From Paraburkholderia caledonica NBRC 102488 (GTDB lineage: Bacteria > Pseudomonadota > Gammaproteobacteria > Burkholderiales > Burkholderiaceae): DNA of 64,000 nucleotides. Of this stretch, positions 35,534 through 43,987 are shown in pieces (the stretch's first letter is position 1; each line of letters opens with the position of its first letter). The translations under genes were made by a program, and so were the position numbers. The notes beneath the pieces are model-generated. The model saw nothing but the letters and a program-made list of their open reading frames with translations, had not been told where the DNA came from and did not search any database. The DNA is taken from positions 97,076-161,075 of the forward strand of contig NZ_BAYE01000014.1 in the NCBI RefSeq assembly GCF_000685095.1, read 5' to 3'.

Positions 35534-36715
35534 TCAGTTGGCTCCTGCTGGTGCGGTCGTGATTATGGAAGGTGAGGGCGGTGTGGTTACGTTGATTGCG
35601 GGCGCGCTTCGGAGCGCAGGTGCGGCGAGGATCTTGCAGTCGTCGTGGCGCCACGCGACGTCGATGGTGCTGCCGGGCGAGGGCAGCGCATGGCGCTGGG
35701 TGTTGGGCACTTTCACGACAATCGAATCGCGCGAGCCGAGTGTCAGATGTACTCGGTGATGATCGCCGCAATACACCAGTTCGTCGACGCGCGCACGCAC
35801 TACGTTGTCGTGTTCGGCGGCGAGCGTGCCTTCCGCGCTCGGGATATGCGCGCGTTCGGGGCGCAACGCGAGCATCGCTTCGTCGCCGGCGCGCAGGCCC
35901 TCTTCGCAACGGCCGCGAATCATGCTGCCGTCCGAAAGCGCGAGCGTTGCGGAGCCGTCGCCCGTATTCGCCACGCGCCCGGTCAGTCCGTTGTTCTCGC
36001 CGACGAAGTTGGCGACGAACGCGTTCTGCGCGTTTTCGTAGAGCTCGCTCGGTGTGGCGGCCTGCTGGATGCGACCATCGGAAAACACGGCCACGCGGTT
36101 CGACATGGTCAGCGCCTCCGCCTGATCGTGCGTCACGTAGACGATCGTGAGCGACAGTTCGCGATGCAGGCGCATGATTTCGTATTGCATCGTTTCGCGC
36201 AGGCGCTTGTCGAGCGCACCGAGCGGCTCGTCCATCAGCACGACACTCGGCTCGAACACGAGCGCACGTGCGAGCGCGACGCGCTGCTGCTGTCCGCCGG
36301 AGAGTTGCGCGGGACGCCGGTTCGCCAGATGCGGAAGTTCGATCATGTCGAGCGCACGCTTCACACGCACCTTCTGCTCGGCGCGGCTCACGTGCCGCAC
36401 GGAAAGCGGAAAGGCGACGTTCTCCGCAATGGTCAGATGCGGAAAGAGCGCGTAGTTCTGAAACACCATGCCGATGTCGCGCTGATGCGGCGGCTTGTCG
36501 TCGAGGCGGCGGCCGTCGAGGCGGATCTCGCCGTGAGTGGGCGTTTCGAATCCCGCGAGCATCATCAGCGTGGTTGTCTTGCCCGAGCCGGAGGGCCCGA
36601 GCAGCGACAGAAATTCTCCCTTGCCCACCTCGAGATTCAAGTCATCGACGACATATTGGGCGCCGTCATACGATTTGCTCACGCGCGAGAGCGAAATGAA
36701 GGAAGGGTTTGACAT
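35534..36715 (-). CDS. ABC transporter ATP-binding protein (PotA-like)
   Basis: The 393-residue ATPase has Walker A GPSGSGKTT (about residue 41), signature LSGGQQQR, Walker B VVLMDEP, and a C-terminal TOBE regulatory domain (about 260-365). A Pro/Thr/Ala-rich tail of about 25 residues extends beyond the family norm. The start MSNPSFISLSRVSKSY matches PotA-type N-termini; a TTG 36 bases upstream overlaps the Rieske gene stop. The binding-protein gene starts only one base after this stop, consistent with one operon. Confidence 0.95.
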   Translation of the reverse strand: MSNPSFISLSRVSKSYDGAQYVVDDLNLEVGKGEFLSLLGPSGSGKTTTLMMLAGFETPTHGEIRLDGRRLDDKPPHQRDIGMVFQNYALFPHLTIAENVAFPLSVRHVSRAEQKVRVKRALDMIELPHLANRRPAQLSGGQQQRVALARALVFEPSVVLMDEPLGALDKRLRETMQYEIMRLHRELSLTIVYVTHDQAEALTMSNRVAVFSDGRIQQAATPSELYENAQNAFVANFVGENNGLTGRVANTGDGSATLALSDGSMIRGRCEEGLRAGDEAMLALRPERAHIPSAEGTLAAEHDNVVRARVDELVYCGDHHRVHLTLGSRDSIVVKVPNTQRHALPSPGSTIDVAWRHDDCKILAAPALRSAPAINVTTPPSPSIITTAPAGAN

Positions 36716-36747
36716 CGTGATCGCGTCCTGTCGATGATGCGTCGTAA

Positions 36748-37911
36748 TCAATGTGTACCGGGCTGCGTCGCGGCGATCTTGCTGGCAATGTAGCGCGCGA
36801 AGTCATAGTTGGGGCGTTCGAGATGGCTCAAATGGCCCGGTTTGGCGAGCGGCGCGTGCACGCCGCGAAAGACCGCTTCCACGCCGCGTTTATCTTCGGC
36901 GTTCACGTCGTCCAGCAGTTTCTTCAGCGTCGCCATGTGCCCGTTCGCCTCGGGGTCCGCGATGAACTCCGGCGCAAGCCCTCCGCCGAAGCGGATATGC
37001 ACGCGCCCTACGCCCTGAGGTTGCAGCACGAGATACCAGAAGTAACCTGGGGTAAGCGTGACCAGATGCGTCGGGTAGATCGCGAGCAGCGCGGTGGTCT
37101 TGCGCCAATGCCCGGTAAGTCGCGTGTTCTCCGGATGCGCGTTGCCGATCGGCAAAGACGCTTCCTTCGTAATCCAGTGATAGTTGAACGCGGGATAACC
37201 CGGCGGGCATTCCATTTCTTCGAGCCGCGAATGCGGTCCGACCGTCGCGCGATGCAACATGGGCAGGTGATAGCTTTCCATGAAGTTTTCCGCGAGGATC
37301 TTCCAGTTCGTGTCCCACACGTGCTCTTCATAGAACGTTTCAATGTAGTCCGACATGCCATATGCGCCGATCAGTTCGCTCAGATCGGCAAGCTGCTTGC
37401 GCACGGGCGGCGTGTTTTCGTCGAGCGTCACATAGAGCCAGCCTTGCCATTCTTCGCAACGCACTGCGGGCAGCCGGTAGTTTTCCTTGCAGAAGCCCTG
37501 TTGCCGGTCCATGAGCGGCGCGCCGTGCAATGCGCCGTCCAGTGAATAATTCCACGCGTGATACGGGCAGACGATGCGGCGCACGTTTCCGCGTCCTTCG
37601 AGCAATACCGACATGCGATGCAGGCACACGTTCGACATCGCCCTGAGTTGCATCTGTTCGTCGCGCAGAACTACAACGGGTTGCGCGCCGATGCGCGCGC
37701 TCAGGTAATCACCTGGGGCTTTCAGCGCGCTCGCGCGGCCGACGCATTGCCATTCCCGCGAGAAGATGGCGCGCTCTTCCAGCGCCAGGAATTCGGGCGA
37801 CGTGTAGACACCGGGCGGCATTGCATGCGCATCGCCGAATGGCCGTTCGCAACCTGTCTGCAGGTTTTCAACCAGTCCTTGCACTGCAGTCGTCGTTGGC
37901 AGGTCGGTCAT
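36748..37911 (-). CDS. Rieske non-haem iron oxygenase, alpha subunit
   Basis: The 387-residue cytosolic oxygenase has a Rieske [2Fe-2S] domain with C-x-H (NVCLHRMS, about residue 96) and C-x-x-H (VCPYHAWNYS, about 116). The mononuclear iron site follows the bridging region ENFMESYHLPMLHRATVGPH, with a later Asp. Overall size and ESYHxxxLH arrangement resemble the group that oxidises betaine, stachydrine or carnitine. No reductase gene is adjacent. It is first in line with the amine-type ABC importer, which suggests the imported compound is its substrate. Confidence 0.92.
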   Translation of the reverse strand: MTDLPTTTAVQGLVENLQTGCERPFGDAHAMPPGVYTSPEFLALEERAIFSREWQCVGRASALKAPGDYLSARIGAQPVVVLRDEQMQLRAMSNVCLHRMSVLLEGRGNVRRIVCPYHAWNYSLDGALHGAPLMDRQQGFCKENYRLPAVRCEEWQGWLYVTLDENTPPVRKQLADLSELIGAYGMSDYIETFYEEHVWDTNWKILAENFMESYHLPMLHRATVGPHSRLEEMECPPGYPAFNYHWITKEASLPIGNAHPENTRLTGHWRKTTALLAIYPTHLVTLTPGYFWYLVLQPQGVGRVHIRFGGGLAPEFIADPEANGHMATLKKLLDDVNAEDKRGVEAVFRGVHAPLAKPGHLSHLERPNYDFARYIASKIAATQPGTH

Positions 37912-38092
37912 GCGTCCCCCTCGATTCGTGACGGTAAGAGCGAGCCGGCGTAAAGCCTCGCGGCGTAGCGCTCAACATGGCCACCAATCTATCAAGCCAA
38001 TTTGCAAGCCAAAATATTGTTTTCAGATACAAAGCAAAGGTTTTGTCTATGCAGCGAACGCAATTTGAAAGCAGTCGACCAAGCGCGGTGAA

Positions 38093-39019
38093 TCACTCGT
38101 CTATATGTAGTCGCCGGATGTAGTTCTCGCAGAACGACGCGAAACGATGCACGACCTGGCGAGGCTTCATCGTGCGCGATTGCGCGATGCCTAGCATCGT
38201 TGCGTTGACGTTGTCTTTGAAGCGTTTAATGACGAACTCTTCGCCATCTACCGTGCGATTGGACTTGAGCGGAAAGTTAAGCAGGCTATAGCCGAGACCG
38301 TTGGCTACCATGCCGCGCACGACCTCGGGCTGCGACGAGCGAAACGCCGGCACCGGCCGGCTGCCCACGGCGTCGAAGAGCGCGGCGAAGTACTCGCGGC
38401 TGTGCGGCAGGTCGAGCATCACATAAGGCTCGGGCAATAAGTCGGCGAGCGATACCTTGCGCGCGCGGGCGAGCCGATGCGTGCGCGGCAGGATCGCGTA
38501 AGGCGGCAGCGAAAGCAGCGGCGTGAAGGCGATGTCCTCGGTCAGGTCGAGGCTGTAGGTGAGGGCGATGTCGAGCGAGCCGTCGTGCAGGCCGCGCAAA
38601 AGGCCGTCCTGATGCGCCTCGACGGTGCGAAACGAAATGCCTGCGTGCTCGCCCGTAAAGCGGCTGATCAACCGCGGCATGAGCGGCGGCGCGAGCGAGA
38701 CGAGGCAGCCGAGCGCAATCGCGCCCGTCATGCCGCCGTCCATTTCCTTCGCGGTCGTTTGCAGTTCCTCCGCGATCTTCAGCAGATTGCGCGCCTGGCC
38801 GAGCAGATCGCGTCCGGCCTGCGTGAGCGAAAGACCGCTCGCATGATGTCGTATGAAGAGTTGCACGCCGAACGAGACTTCGAGATCCGCAAGCGCCGTC
38901 GAGATCGACGGTTGCGAAATATGCAGGCGCTTTGCCGCCGCCGTGAAAGACAGCGCTTCCGCCGTGACGACGAAATAGCGCAACTGGCGCAATGAATAGC
39001 GCAACGGGTGACTTTCCAT
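38093..39019 (-). CDS. LysR-family transcriptional regulator
   Basis: The 308-residue regulator has HTH region LRYFVVTAEALSFTAAAKRL, ISQPSISTALADLEVSFGVQ (about residues 10-50) and a substrate-binding domain. The start MESHPLRYSLRQL at 39019 gives standard LysR geometry and has GGAGCG about 9 bases before; longer readings to 39058 or 39178 add a tail of low plausibility. It lies between the Rieske/ABC genes (same strand) and the divergent monooxygenase gene, so it is the probable local regulator of both sides. Confidence 0.92.
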   Translation of the reverse strand: MESHPLRYSLRQLRYFVVTAEALSFTAAAKRLHISQPSISTALADLEVSFGVQLFIRHHASGLSLTQAGRDLLGQARNLLKIAEELQTTAKEMDGGMTGAIALGCLVSLAPPLMPRLISRFTGEHAGISFRTVEAHQDGLLRGLHDGSLDIALTYSLDLTEDIAFTPLLSLPPYAILPRTHRLARARKVSLADLLPEPYVMLDLPHSREYFAALFDAVGSRPVPAFRSSQPEVVRGMVANGLGYSLLNFPLKSNRTVDGEEFVIKRFKDNVNATMLGIAQSRTMKPRQVVHRFASFCENYIRRLHIDE

Positions 39020-39228
39020 CGACGACGCTCCATCTTCAAGGTCTTCAACGAGCGGCATTGTGAGGCGGTCAAAAAGCGCTGCATAGGAAAAACCGATGCG
39101 CTGCATTTTTTTAATATGTTTTTCGGATTCGGAACGGGCGGGTAGATTTTGACGGGAGACGAACGGCCTGGGCGGCACACGCCGTCTGCAAGCACGATTC
39201 GCTATAGCCTCTTCTGAAGGACACAGTC

Positions 39229-40593
39229 ATGACACTCGAAACAACGTCGATCGATACGCTGGTGGTCGGCGCCGGCCAGGCCGGCGTCGCCATGAGCGAA
39301 CACCTGACGAGGCTCGGGGTGCCGCACCTCGTACTGGAGCGAGCCCGTATTGCCGAGCGCTGGCGTACCGGGCGCTGGGATTCGCTGGTTGCGAACGGTC
39401 CCGCATGGCACGATCGTTTCCCCAACCTGGAGTTCGCGGACGTTCACCCGGACGCTTTTGCGCCGAAGGAGCAGGTCGCGGATTATTTCGTCGCATACGC
39501 AAAGAAGTTCGATGCGCCGATCCGCACTGGCGTGGAGGTGAAGCACGTCGTGCGTAATGCCCGACGTCCGGGCTTTACGGTCGAAACGTCGGAGGGCACG
39601 ATCGAGGCTAATCGCGTGGTCGTTGCAACGGGCCCTTTCCAGCGTCCCGTCATTCCGCCGATTGCGCCGCAAGACACGCGTCTCACGCAAATTCATTCCG
39701 CCGACTATCGCAACCCGGGGCAATTGCCTGAAGGAGGCGTGCTGGTGGTGGGCGCGGGATCGTCCGGCGTACAGATCGCGGACGAGTTGCAGCGTGCAGG
39801 CAGGCGCGTTTATCTGTCGGTCGGGGCGCACGACCGTCCGCCGCGCGCTTATCGCGGTCGCGATTTTTGCTGGTGGCTCGGCGTGCTCGGCGAATGGGAC
39901 GCGGAGGTCATGAAGCCGGGCAGGGAACACGTGACGATCGCAGTAAGCGGGTCGCGCGGCGGTCATACGGTGGACTTCCGGCGTCTCGCGCATCAGGGCA
40001 TTACGCTCGTGGGTCTCACGAAGTCCTTCGACAATGGCGTCGCTGTCTTCGAAGACGATCTGGCGGCGAACATCGCGCGCGGCGACGAGAACTATCTGTC
40101 GCTGCTGGACGCGGCCGACGCGTATGCCGAGCGCAACGGTCTCGATCTTCCGCAAGAACCGGAGGCGCGCGCCATTCCCGCCGACCCCGAGTGCGTCACG
40201 CATCCGCTTCGCGAACTCGATCTGGCAGAAGCCGGCGTGACGTCGATTGTGTGGGCAACCGGTTATGCAGTCGATTTCGGCTGGTTGGACGTGAACGCGT
40301 TCGACGAAAAAGGTAAGCCGTCGCATCAGCGCGGCGTATCAAAGGAGCCGGGCATTTATTTTCTCGGACTGCCGTGGTTGTCGCGTCGCGGCTCTGCGTT
40401 TATCTGGGGCGTGTGGCACGACGCGAAGCACGTCGCCGATCACATCAGCACCCAGCGCAAATATCTGGCGTATTACGATGGACCGCAACGCGAGGTAGCG
40501 AGCCGCGACGAGAGCACAGCAGGTACTGAAGCCGCCGACGGCACGTCCGCCGGTTCAAAGGTTCATAAAGTAAGCGAAATGGGCGTGAACTGA
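39229..40593 (+). CDS. flavin-containing monooxygenase (CzcO-like)
   Basis: The 454-residue enzyme has an N-terminal FAD-binding Rossmann motif VVGAGQAGVAMSEHL (about residue 14), a second dinucleotide (NADPH) motif VVGAGSSGVQIADEL (about 175), and the ATGY motif in VWATGYAVDFGW (about 345). This fits N- or Baeyer-Villiger-type flavin monooxygenases of the CzcO/YpuA group. The substrate is unknown. It begins a plus-strand run with RidA, DUF1028 and M20 deacylase genes, probably one catabolic operon. Confidence 0.92.
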   Translation: MTLETTSIDTLVVGAGQAGVAMSEHLTRLGVPHLVLERARIAERWRTGRWDSLVANGPAWHDRFPNLEFADVHPDAFAPKEQVADYFVAYAKKFDAPIRTGVEVKHVVRNARRPGFTVETSEGTIEANRVVVATGPFQRPVIPPIAPQDTRLTQIHSADYRNPGQLPEGGVLVVGAGSSGVQIADELQRAGRRVYLSVGAHDRPPRAYRGRDFCWWLGVLGEWDAEVMKPGREHVTIAVSGSRGGHTVDFRRLAHQGITLVGLTKSFDNGVAVFEDDLAANIARGDENYLSLLDAADAYAERNGLDLPQEPEARAIPADPECVTHPLRELDLAEAGVTSIVWATGYAVDFGWLDVNAFDEKGKPSHQRGVSKEPGIYFLGLPWLSRRGSAFIWGVWHDAKHVADHISTQRKYLAYYDGPQREVASRDESTAGTEAADGTSAGSKVHKVSEMGVN

Positions 40594-40655
40594 TTCACGC
40601 GTCTCTTCCGCGATCCGCCTCCCCCCATCTTTCTCCCCATATAAATGGTGCACTC

Positions 40656-41093
40656 ATGAGCCAACCTACGCATACCCGTATTCGCATGTTCAACACGAAG
40701 GACACGTATCCGAACCAGACGCTCGACAACGACCTCTGTCAGGCCGTGCGCGCAGGCAATACGGTTTATGTACGCGGCCAGGTGGGGACCGATTTCGAAG
40801 GACGTCTGGTCGGCTTGGGCGACCCGCGCGCCCAAGCCGAGCAGGCCATGAAGAACCTCAAGCAATTGCTCGAAGAGGCGGGCAGCGACTTGTCTCACGT
40901 CGTCAAGACAACGACATATTTGACCGACGTTCGCTATCGCGAGCCTGTGTATCAGGAAGTCGGCAAGTGGCTGAAGGGCGTATTTCCGATTTCCACCGGC
41001 CTCGTCGTGGTTGCGCTGGGTCAGCCGCAATGGCTGATGGAGATCGACGTGATCGCCGTCATTCCAGACGGATGGACGCGGCCGCAAGCCTGA
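40656..41093 (+). CDS. RidA-family protein
   Basis: The 145-residue small trimeric-type protein shows the RidA core: VRGQVGTDFEGRLVGLGDPR, QAEQAMKNLKQLLEEAGSDL and VVKTTTYLTDVRYREPVY. In canonical RidA the imine-hydrolysing Arg lies in a P-x-R-S segment before the last strands; here the equivalent reads FPISTGLVVVAL, so the Arg is missing. That places it outside the archetypal deaminase group, and its reaction is uncertain. Third component of the monooxygenase operon, 62 bases downstream. Confidence 0.9.
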   Translation: MSQPTHTRIRMFNTKDTYPNQTLDNDLCQAVRAGNTVYVRGQVGTDFEGRLVGLGDPRAQAEQAMKNLKQLLEEAGSDLSHVVKTTTYLTDVRYREPVYQEVGKWLKGVFPISTGLVVVALGQPQWLMEIDVIAVIPDGWTRPQA

Positions 41094-41103
41094 GGAGCGG
41101 GAT

Positions 41104-41781
41104 ATGACATTCTCCATTGTCGGACGCTGCGCGCAATCGGGGCAGCTAGGGGTTGCGATCAGTTCTTCGAGCATTGCAGTGGGCGCCCGATGCCCTTGGG
41201 TGCGTGCAGGCGTCGGCGTGGTCGCGACGCAAAACGTCACGCTGCCAGCACTGGGACCGCAGATTCTCGATATTCTCGAAAGCGGGCAATTCGATCCCGC
41301 CGCCGCGTTGGATCGTGCGCTAGGGGCAAGCGACTGGAGCGAATATCGTCAGGTGACGGTGGTCGATAGCCAGGGCCGCACGGCGTTCTTCAGCGGCAAG
41401 GAAGCGTTGGGTACGTATCACGCGGTTGCGGGCAAGCAATGCGTGGCAGCGGGCAATATGCTCGCCGGCGTCGAAGTGATCGAGGCGATGGTCCCTGCGT
41501 TCGAGCAGACCGCAGGCCCGCTTGCCAATCGGCTCCTCGCGGCCATGCACGCGGCGATGGCCGCAGGCGGCGAGGCGGGGCCCGTGCATTCGGCGGCGCT
41601 CAGAATCGTGGGCGATGTGAGCTGGCCGATCGTCGACTTGCGTGTCGATTGGGCGGACGACGATCCCATCGGCCAACTCGACGGTTTGTGGCGCGCGTAT
41701 CAGCCGCAAATGCAGGACTATCTGACTCGCGCGTTGAATCCGACCGCCGCGCCGAGCTACGGAGTGCCCGGCAATGAGTGA
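41104..41781 (+). CDS. DUF1028 family protein (Ntn-hydrolase-like)
   Basis: The 225-residue protein begins MTFSIVGRCAQSGQLGVAIS and contains VGARCPWVRAGVGVVATQNV, hallmarks of DUF1028, which has an Ntn-hydrolase-like fold and commonly accompanies RidA and amidohydrolase genes. The N-terminal Met-Thr arrangement would allow an N-terminal nucleophile after Met removal. It lies 10 bases after ridA and overlaps the next gene by 8 bases, so it is part of the same operon. Substrate unknown. Confidence 0.9.
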   Translation: MTFSIVGRCAQSGQLGVAISSSSIAVGARCPWVRAGVGVVATQNVTLPALGPQILDILESGQFDPAAALDRALGASDWSEYRQVTVVDSQGRTAFFSGKEALGTYHAVAGKQCVAAGNMLAGVEVIEAMVPAFEQTAGPLANRLLAAMHAAMAAGGEAGPVHSAALRIVGDVSWPIVDLRVDWADDDPIGQLDGLWRAYQPQMQDYLTRALNPTAAPSYGVPGNE

Positions 41782-42937
41782 CAGGTCCAGCCGCGCGCTG
41801 CTCGCCACGTTGATCGGCTTTGCCACGGTCAGCCGCGAGTCGAATCTGGACATGATCGCGTTCATTCGAGATTACCTGGACGAACTGGGTGTAGAGAGCG
41901 AACTCTTCTACAACACCGAGCGTACCAAGGCGAACCTGTTTGCGACGATCGGTCCGCGTGAGCGAGGCGGCATCGTGCTGTCAGGCCATACCGACGTGGT
42001 GCCGGTCGAAGGACAGGCGTGGAGCGTCGACGCCTTCCGTCTCACCGAACGCGACGGGCGGCTGTACGGTCGTGGGACGGCCGACATGAAGGGCTTCATC
42101 GCATCGGTGCTCGCGGCGGTGCCGAGCTTCGTCGAACGCGATTTGAAGCTCCCGGTGCATCTCGCCTTTTCATACGACGAGGAAGTCGGGTGCCTTGGCG
42201 TGCGACCTATGCTCGCTGAACTCGAACGGCGTCCGCATAAGCCGGTGCTGTGTCTGATCGGCGAGCCGACCGAACTCAAGCCAGTGCTCGGACACAAGGG
42301 CAAACTGGCGATGCGCTGTCAGGTCAAGGGTGCGCCGTGCCATTCGGCCTATGCGCCGTATGGTGTCAACGCCATTCAGTACGCGGCGCGCATGATCAGC
42401 CGTCTGGAAGAGATTGGCGACCGTCTCGCGCAGCCCGAGTATCGCGACGAACGGTTCGATCCGCCGTTCTCGACCGTGCAGACCGGAGTTATCAAAGGCG
42501 GTCGCGCGCTGAACATCGTACCGGCAGAATGTGAGTTCGATTTCGAAGTCCGGGCGCTGCCGGGTTTCGACGCCGGCCAGGTAGCCGATGAGTTGCAAAC
42601 GTACGCCGAAGCCGAGCTGCTTCACAGGATGCGTGCCGTGAAGTCCGACGCCGACATCCGCTTCCAGTCGCTCTCGGCTTACCCGGGGCTGGCTACGTCG
42701 CCCGACAGCGAAGCGGCGCGTCTTCTAACGTTGCTGACCGCTTCAAACGAGTTTGGCACGGTGGCGTTCGGCACCGAAGGCGGGCTCTTCGAGCAGGCGG
42801 GCATTCCCACCGTGGTCTGCGGACCAGGCAGTATGGACCAGGGGCATAAGCCAGATGAATTTCTCACCAGCCAGCAATTGAGCGATTGCGATGCAATGCT
42901 TGCTCGTCTGGCGGATTACCTTTCGGCTATGGATTGA
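41774..42937 (+). CDS. M20 metallopeptidase / acetylornithine deacetylase-like (ArgE family)
   Basis: The 387-residue zinc hydrolase has motif GHTDVVPVEGQAW (metal His, about residue 72), YGRGTADMKGF (bridging Asp), the catalytic Glu pair in SYDEEVGCLG, and LIGEPTELKPV, with a lid/dimerisation domain in the middle. Annotated homologues are called ArgE, but the setting next to a monooxygenase, RidA and DUF1028 suggests it deacylates a catabolic intermediate rather than acetylornithine. Overlaps the upstream gene by 8 bases. Confidence 0.92.
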   Translation: MSDRSSRALLATLIGFATVSRESNLDMIAFIRDYLDELGVESELFYNTERTKANLFATIGPRERGGIVLSGHTDVVPVEGQAWSVDAFRLTERDGRLYGRGTADMKGFIASVLAAVPSFVERDLKLPVHLAFSYDEEVGCLGVRPMLAELERRPHKPVLCLIGEPTELKPVLGHKGKLAMRCQVKGAPCHSAYAPYGVNAIQYAARMISRLEEIGDRLAQPEYRDERFDPPFSTVQTGVIKGGRALNIVPAECEFDFEVRALPGFDAGQVADELQTYAEAELLHRMRAVKSDADIRFQSLSAYPGLATSPDSEAARLLTLLTASNEFGTVAFGTEGGLFEQAGIPTVVCGPGSMDQGHKPDEFLTSQQLSDCDAMLARLADYLSAMD

Positions 42938-43039
42938 AACGCACGCGCTGGCGACAGCGCGCGGTCGCGATTCAACCTTGGTTTCTGGCGCTGAAACCTC
43001 GGCTTCGATTTACAGAGCACTCGCGGCGCTCGCCGCGTG

Positions 43040-43083
43040 ATCGGCCGGTCCCTAGGCCGGCTCCCAGGCCGGCCCCGGCCGAT
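43040..43083. repeat. GC-rich inverted repeat between convergent genes
   Basis: A perfect 9-bp arm pair, ATCGGCCGG and CCGGCCGAT, encloses two further AGGCCGG copies. It lies between the ends of the M20 hydrolase gene and the convergent tetR. No T-run follows, so a terminator function is uncertain. Confidence 0.45.
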
Positions 43084-43097
43084 ACCCGGGCCGTGCT

Positions 43098-43892
43098 TCA
43101 GTTGCCGTCGTCATCGCCTCGCGCCTGCTTGCGCGAACGCGGCGGTTTGCTCGCGGCTTTCGCGGCTTTCGCGCCTTTCACGTGCCGCGCGTCGCGTTCC
43201 CGGCTCCAGTGTTCGAGCAGTATTCGCGTCTGATCGCGTACCGTGGACTTCAACTGCTCGGCCTTCTCTGCATCCATGCTTTTCCAGCCGAGAACCGACA
43301 GCGTCGAGCGATGCGCGAGGTGAAAGACCACCAGCTGTCCATGCAGACTGAAAGTGCGAATCTGCGTGACCGGGTCGTCGGAGGCTAGCCCGCAGATACG
43401 CGCGACCAGCGCGGCGCTCGCTTCGTTCAACGGCTGACGGATCCGGCACGCGAGAATCTGCGTGGCGCTCTCCGGCTCGTAGCCGGCCTGCTCGCGTGCA
43501 AAGAACATCCGCCGGCCCGGCTTGCTCGCTTTCGTGAACGCGCCGTCCGCCATGGCTTCCTGAATCCGGATGAAAGCGTCGATCAACACTTTGGTCCCGG
43601 CGTTTTCGCGCACCACGGCCTGTGCGTGTTCGATGGCCGGGCCGAAGGTTCTCCATGCATCGTCGGCCAGTGCTTCGACGCACGCGCGATACACCCCTTC
43701 CTTGTTCTCGAAGTAGTACTGCAGCGCGGGCGCGTTGACGCCGGCGCAAGCCGCGATCTCGCGGGTCGACGCGCCTTCGAATCCGTGATCGCCAAACAGC
43801 TGGATCGCTGCTTCGATGATTCGTTGACGTGTCTCGTCACCGCGCGCGTAGCCGCCTTCCGGCGACCGACGCACTTTCTGTGCGGGATTCAT
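43098..43892 (-). CDS. TetR-family transcriptional regulator (CecR/DUF1956 type)
   Basis: The 264-residue repressor has N-terminal HTH: TRQRIIEAAIQLFGDHGFEG, ASTREIAACAGVNAPALQYY (about residues 20-60). A CecR/DUF1956-like C-terminal ligand domain follows. The ATG at 43892 begins MNPAQKVRRSPEGG; a longer reading would extend into the divergent promoter. It is divergently placed against the EmrA-EmrB-OMF operon with 95 bases between the starts, so it very probably represses that operon. The C-terminus is Lys/Arg/Ala-rich. Confidence 0.92.
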   Translation of the reverse strand: MNPAQKVRRSPEGGYARGDETRQRIIEAAIQLFGDHGFEGASTREIAACAGVNAPALQYYFENKEGVYRACVEALADDAWRTFGPAIEHAQAVVRENAGTKVLIDAFIRIQEAMADGAFTKASKPGRRMFFAREQAGYEPESATQILACRIRQPLNEASAALVARICGLASDDPVTQIRTFSLHGQLVVFHLAHRSTLSVLGWKSMDAEKAEQLKSTVRDQTRILLEHWSRERDARHVKGAKAAKAASKPPRSRKQARGDDDGN

Positions 43893-43928
43893 GCATTTCT
43901 CTCCATTACTTCCACACAAATATATCAC

Positions 43929-43971
43929 TTGACACAATTCTATCGACTGGAATAATTCTGCCAACTGGAAA
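43929..43971 (+). promoter_or_regulatory. sigma70-like promoter with direct repeats (candidate TetR operator)
   Basis: TTGACA at 43929-43934 and AATAAT at 43951-43956 are 16 bases apart, about 30 bases before the EmrA-like start. The -10 overlaps two near-identical direct repeats, ACTGGAATAATT and ACTGGAAATAATT, about 18 bases apart, a reasonable binding site for the divergently encoded TetR repressor. Confidence 0.55.
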
Positions 43972-43987
43972 TAATTGGACCACTGAG

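Noticed and set aside
35645..36712. 355-codon frame antisense to the PotA-like gene
   Set aside because: Long antisense frames are common in this high-GC DNA; the PotA motifs on the other strand are unmistakable.
43040..43083. GC-rich palindrome read as a terminator
   Set aside because: It has no T-run on either strand, so it is listed only as a repeat.
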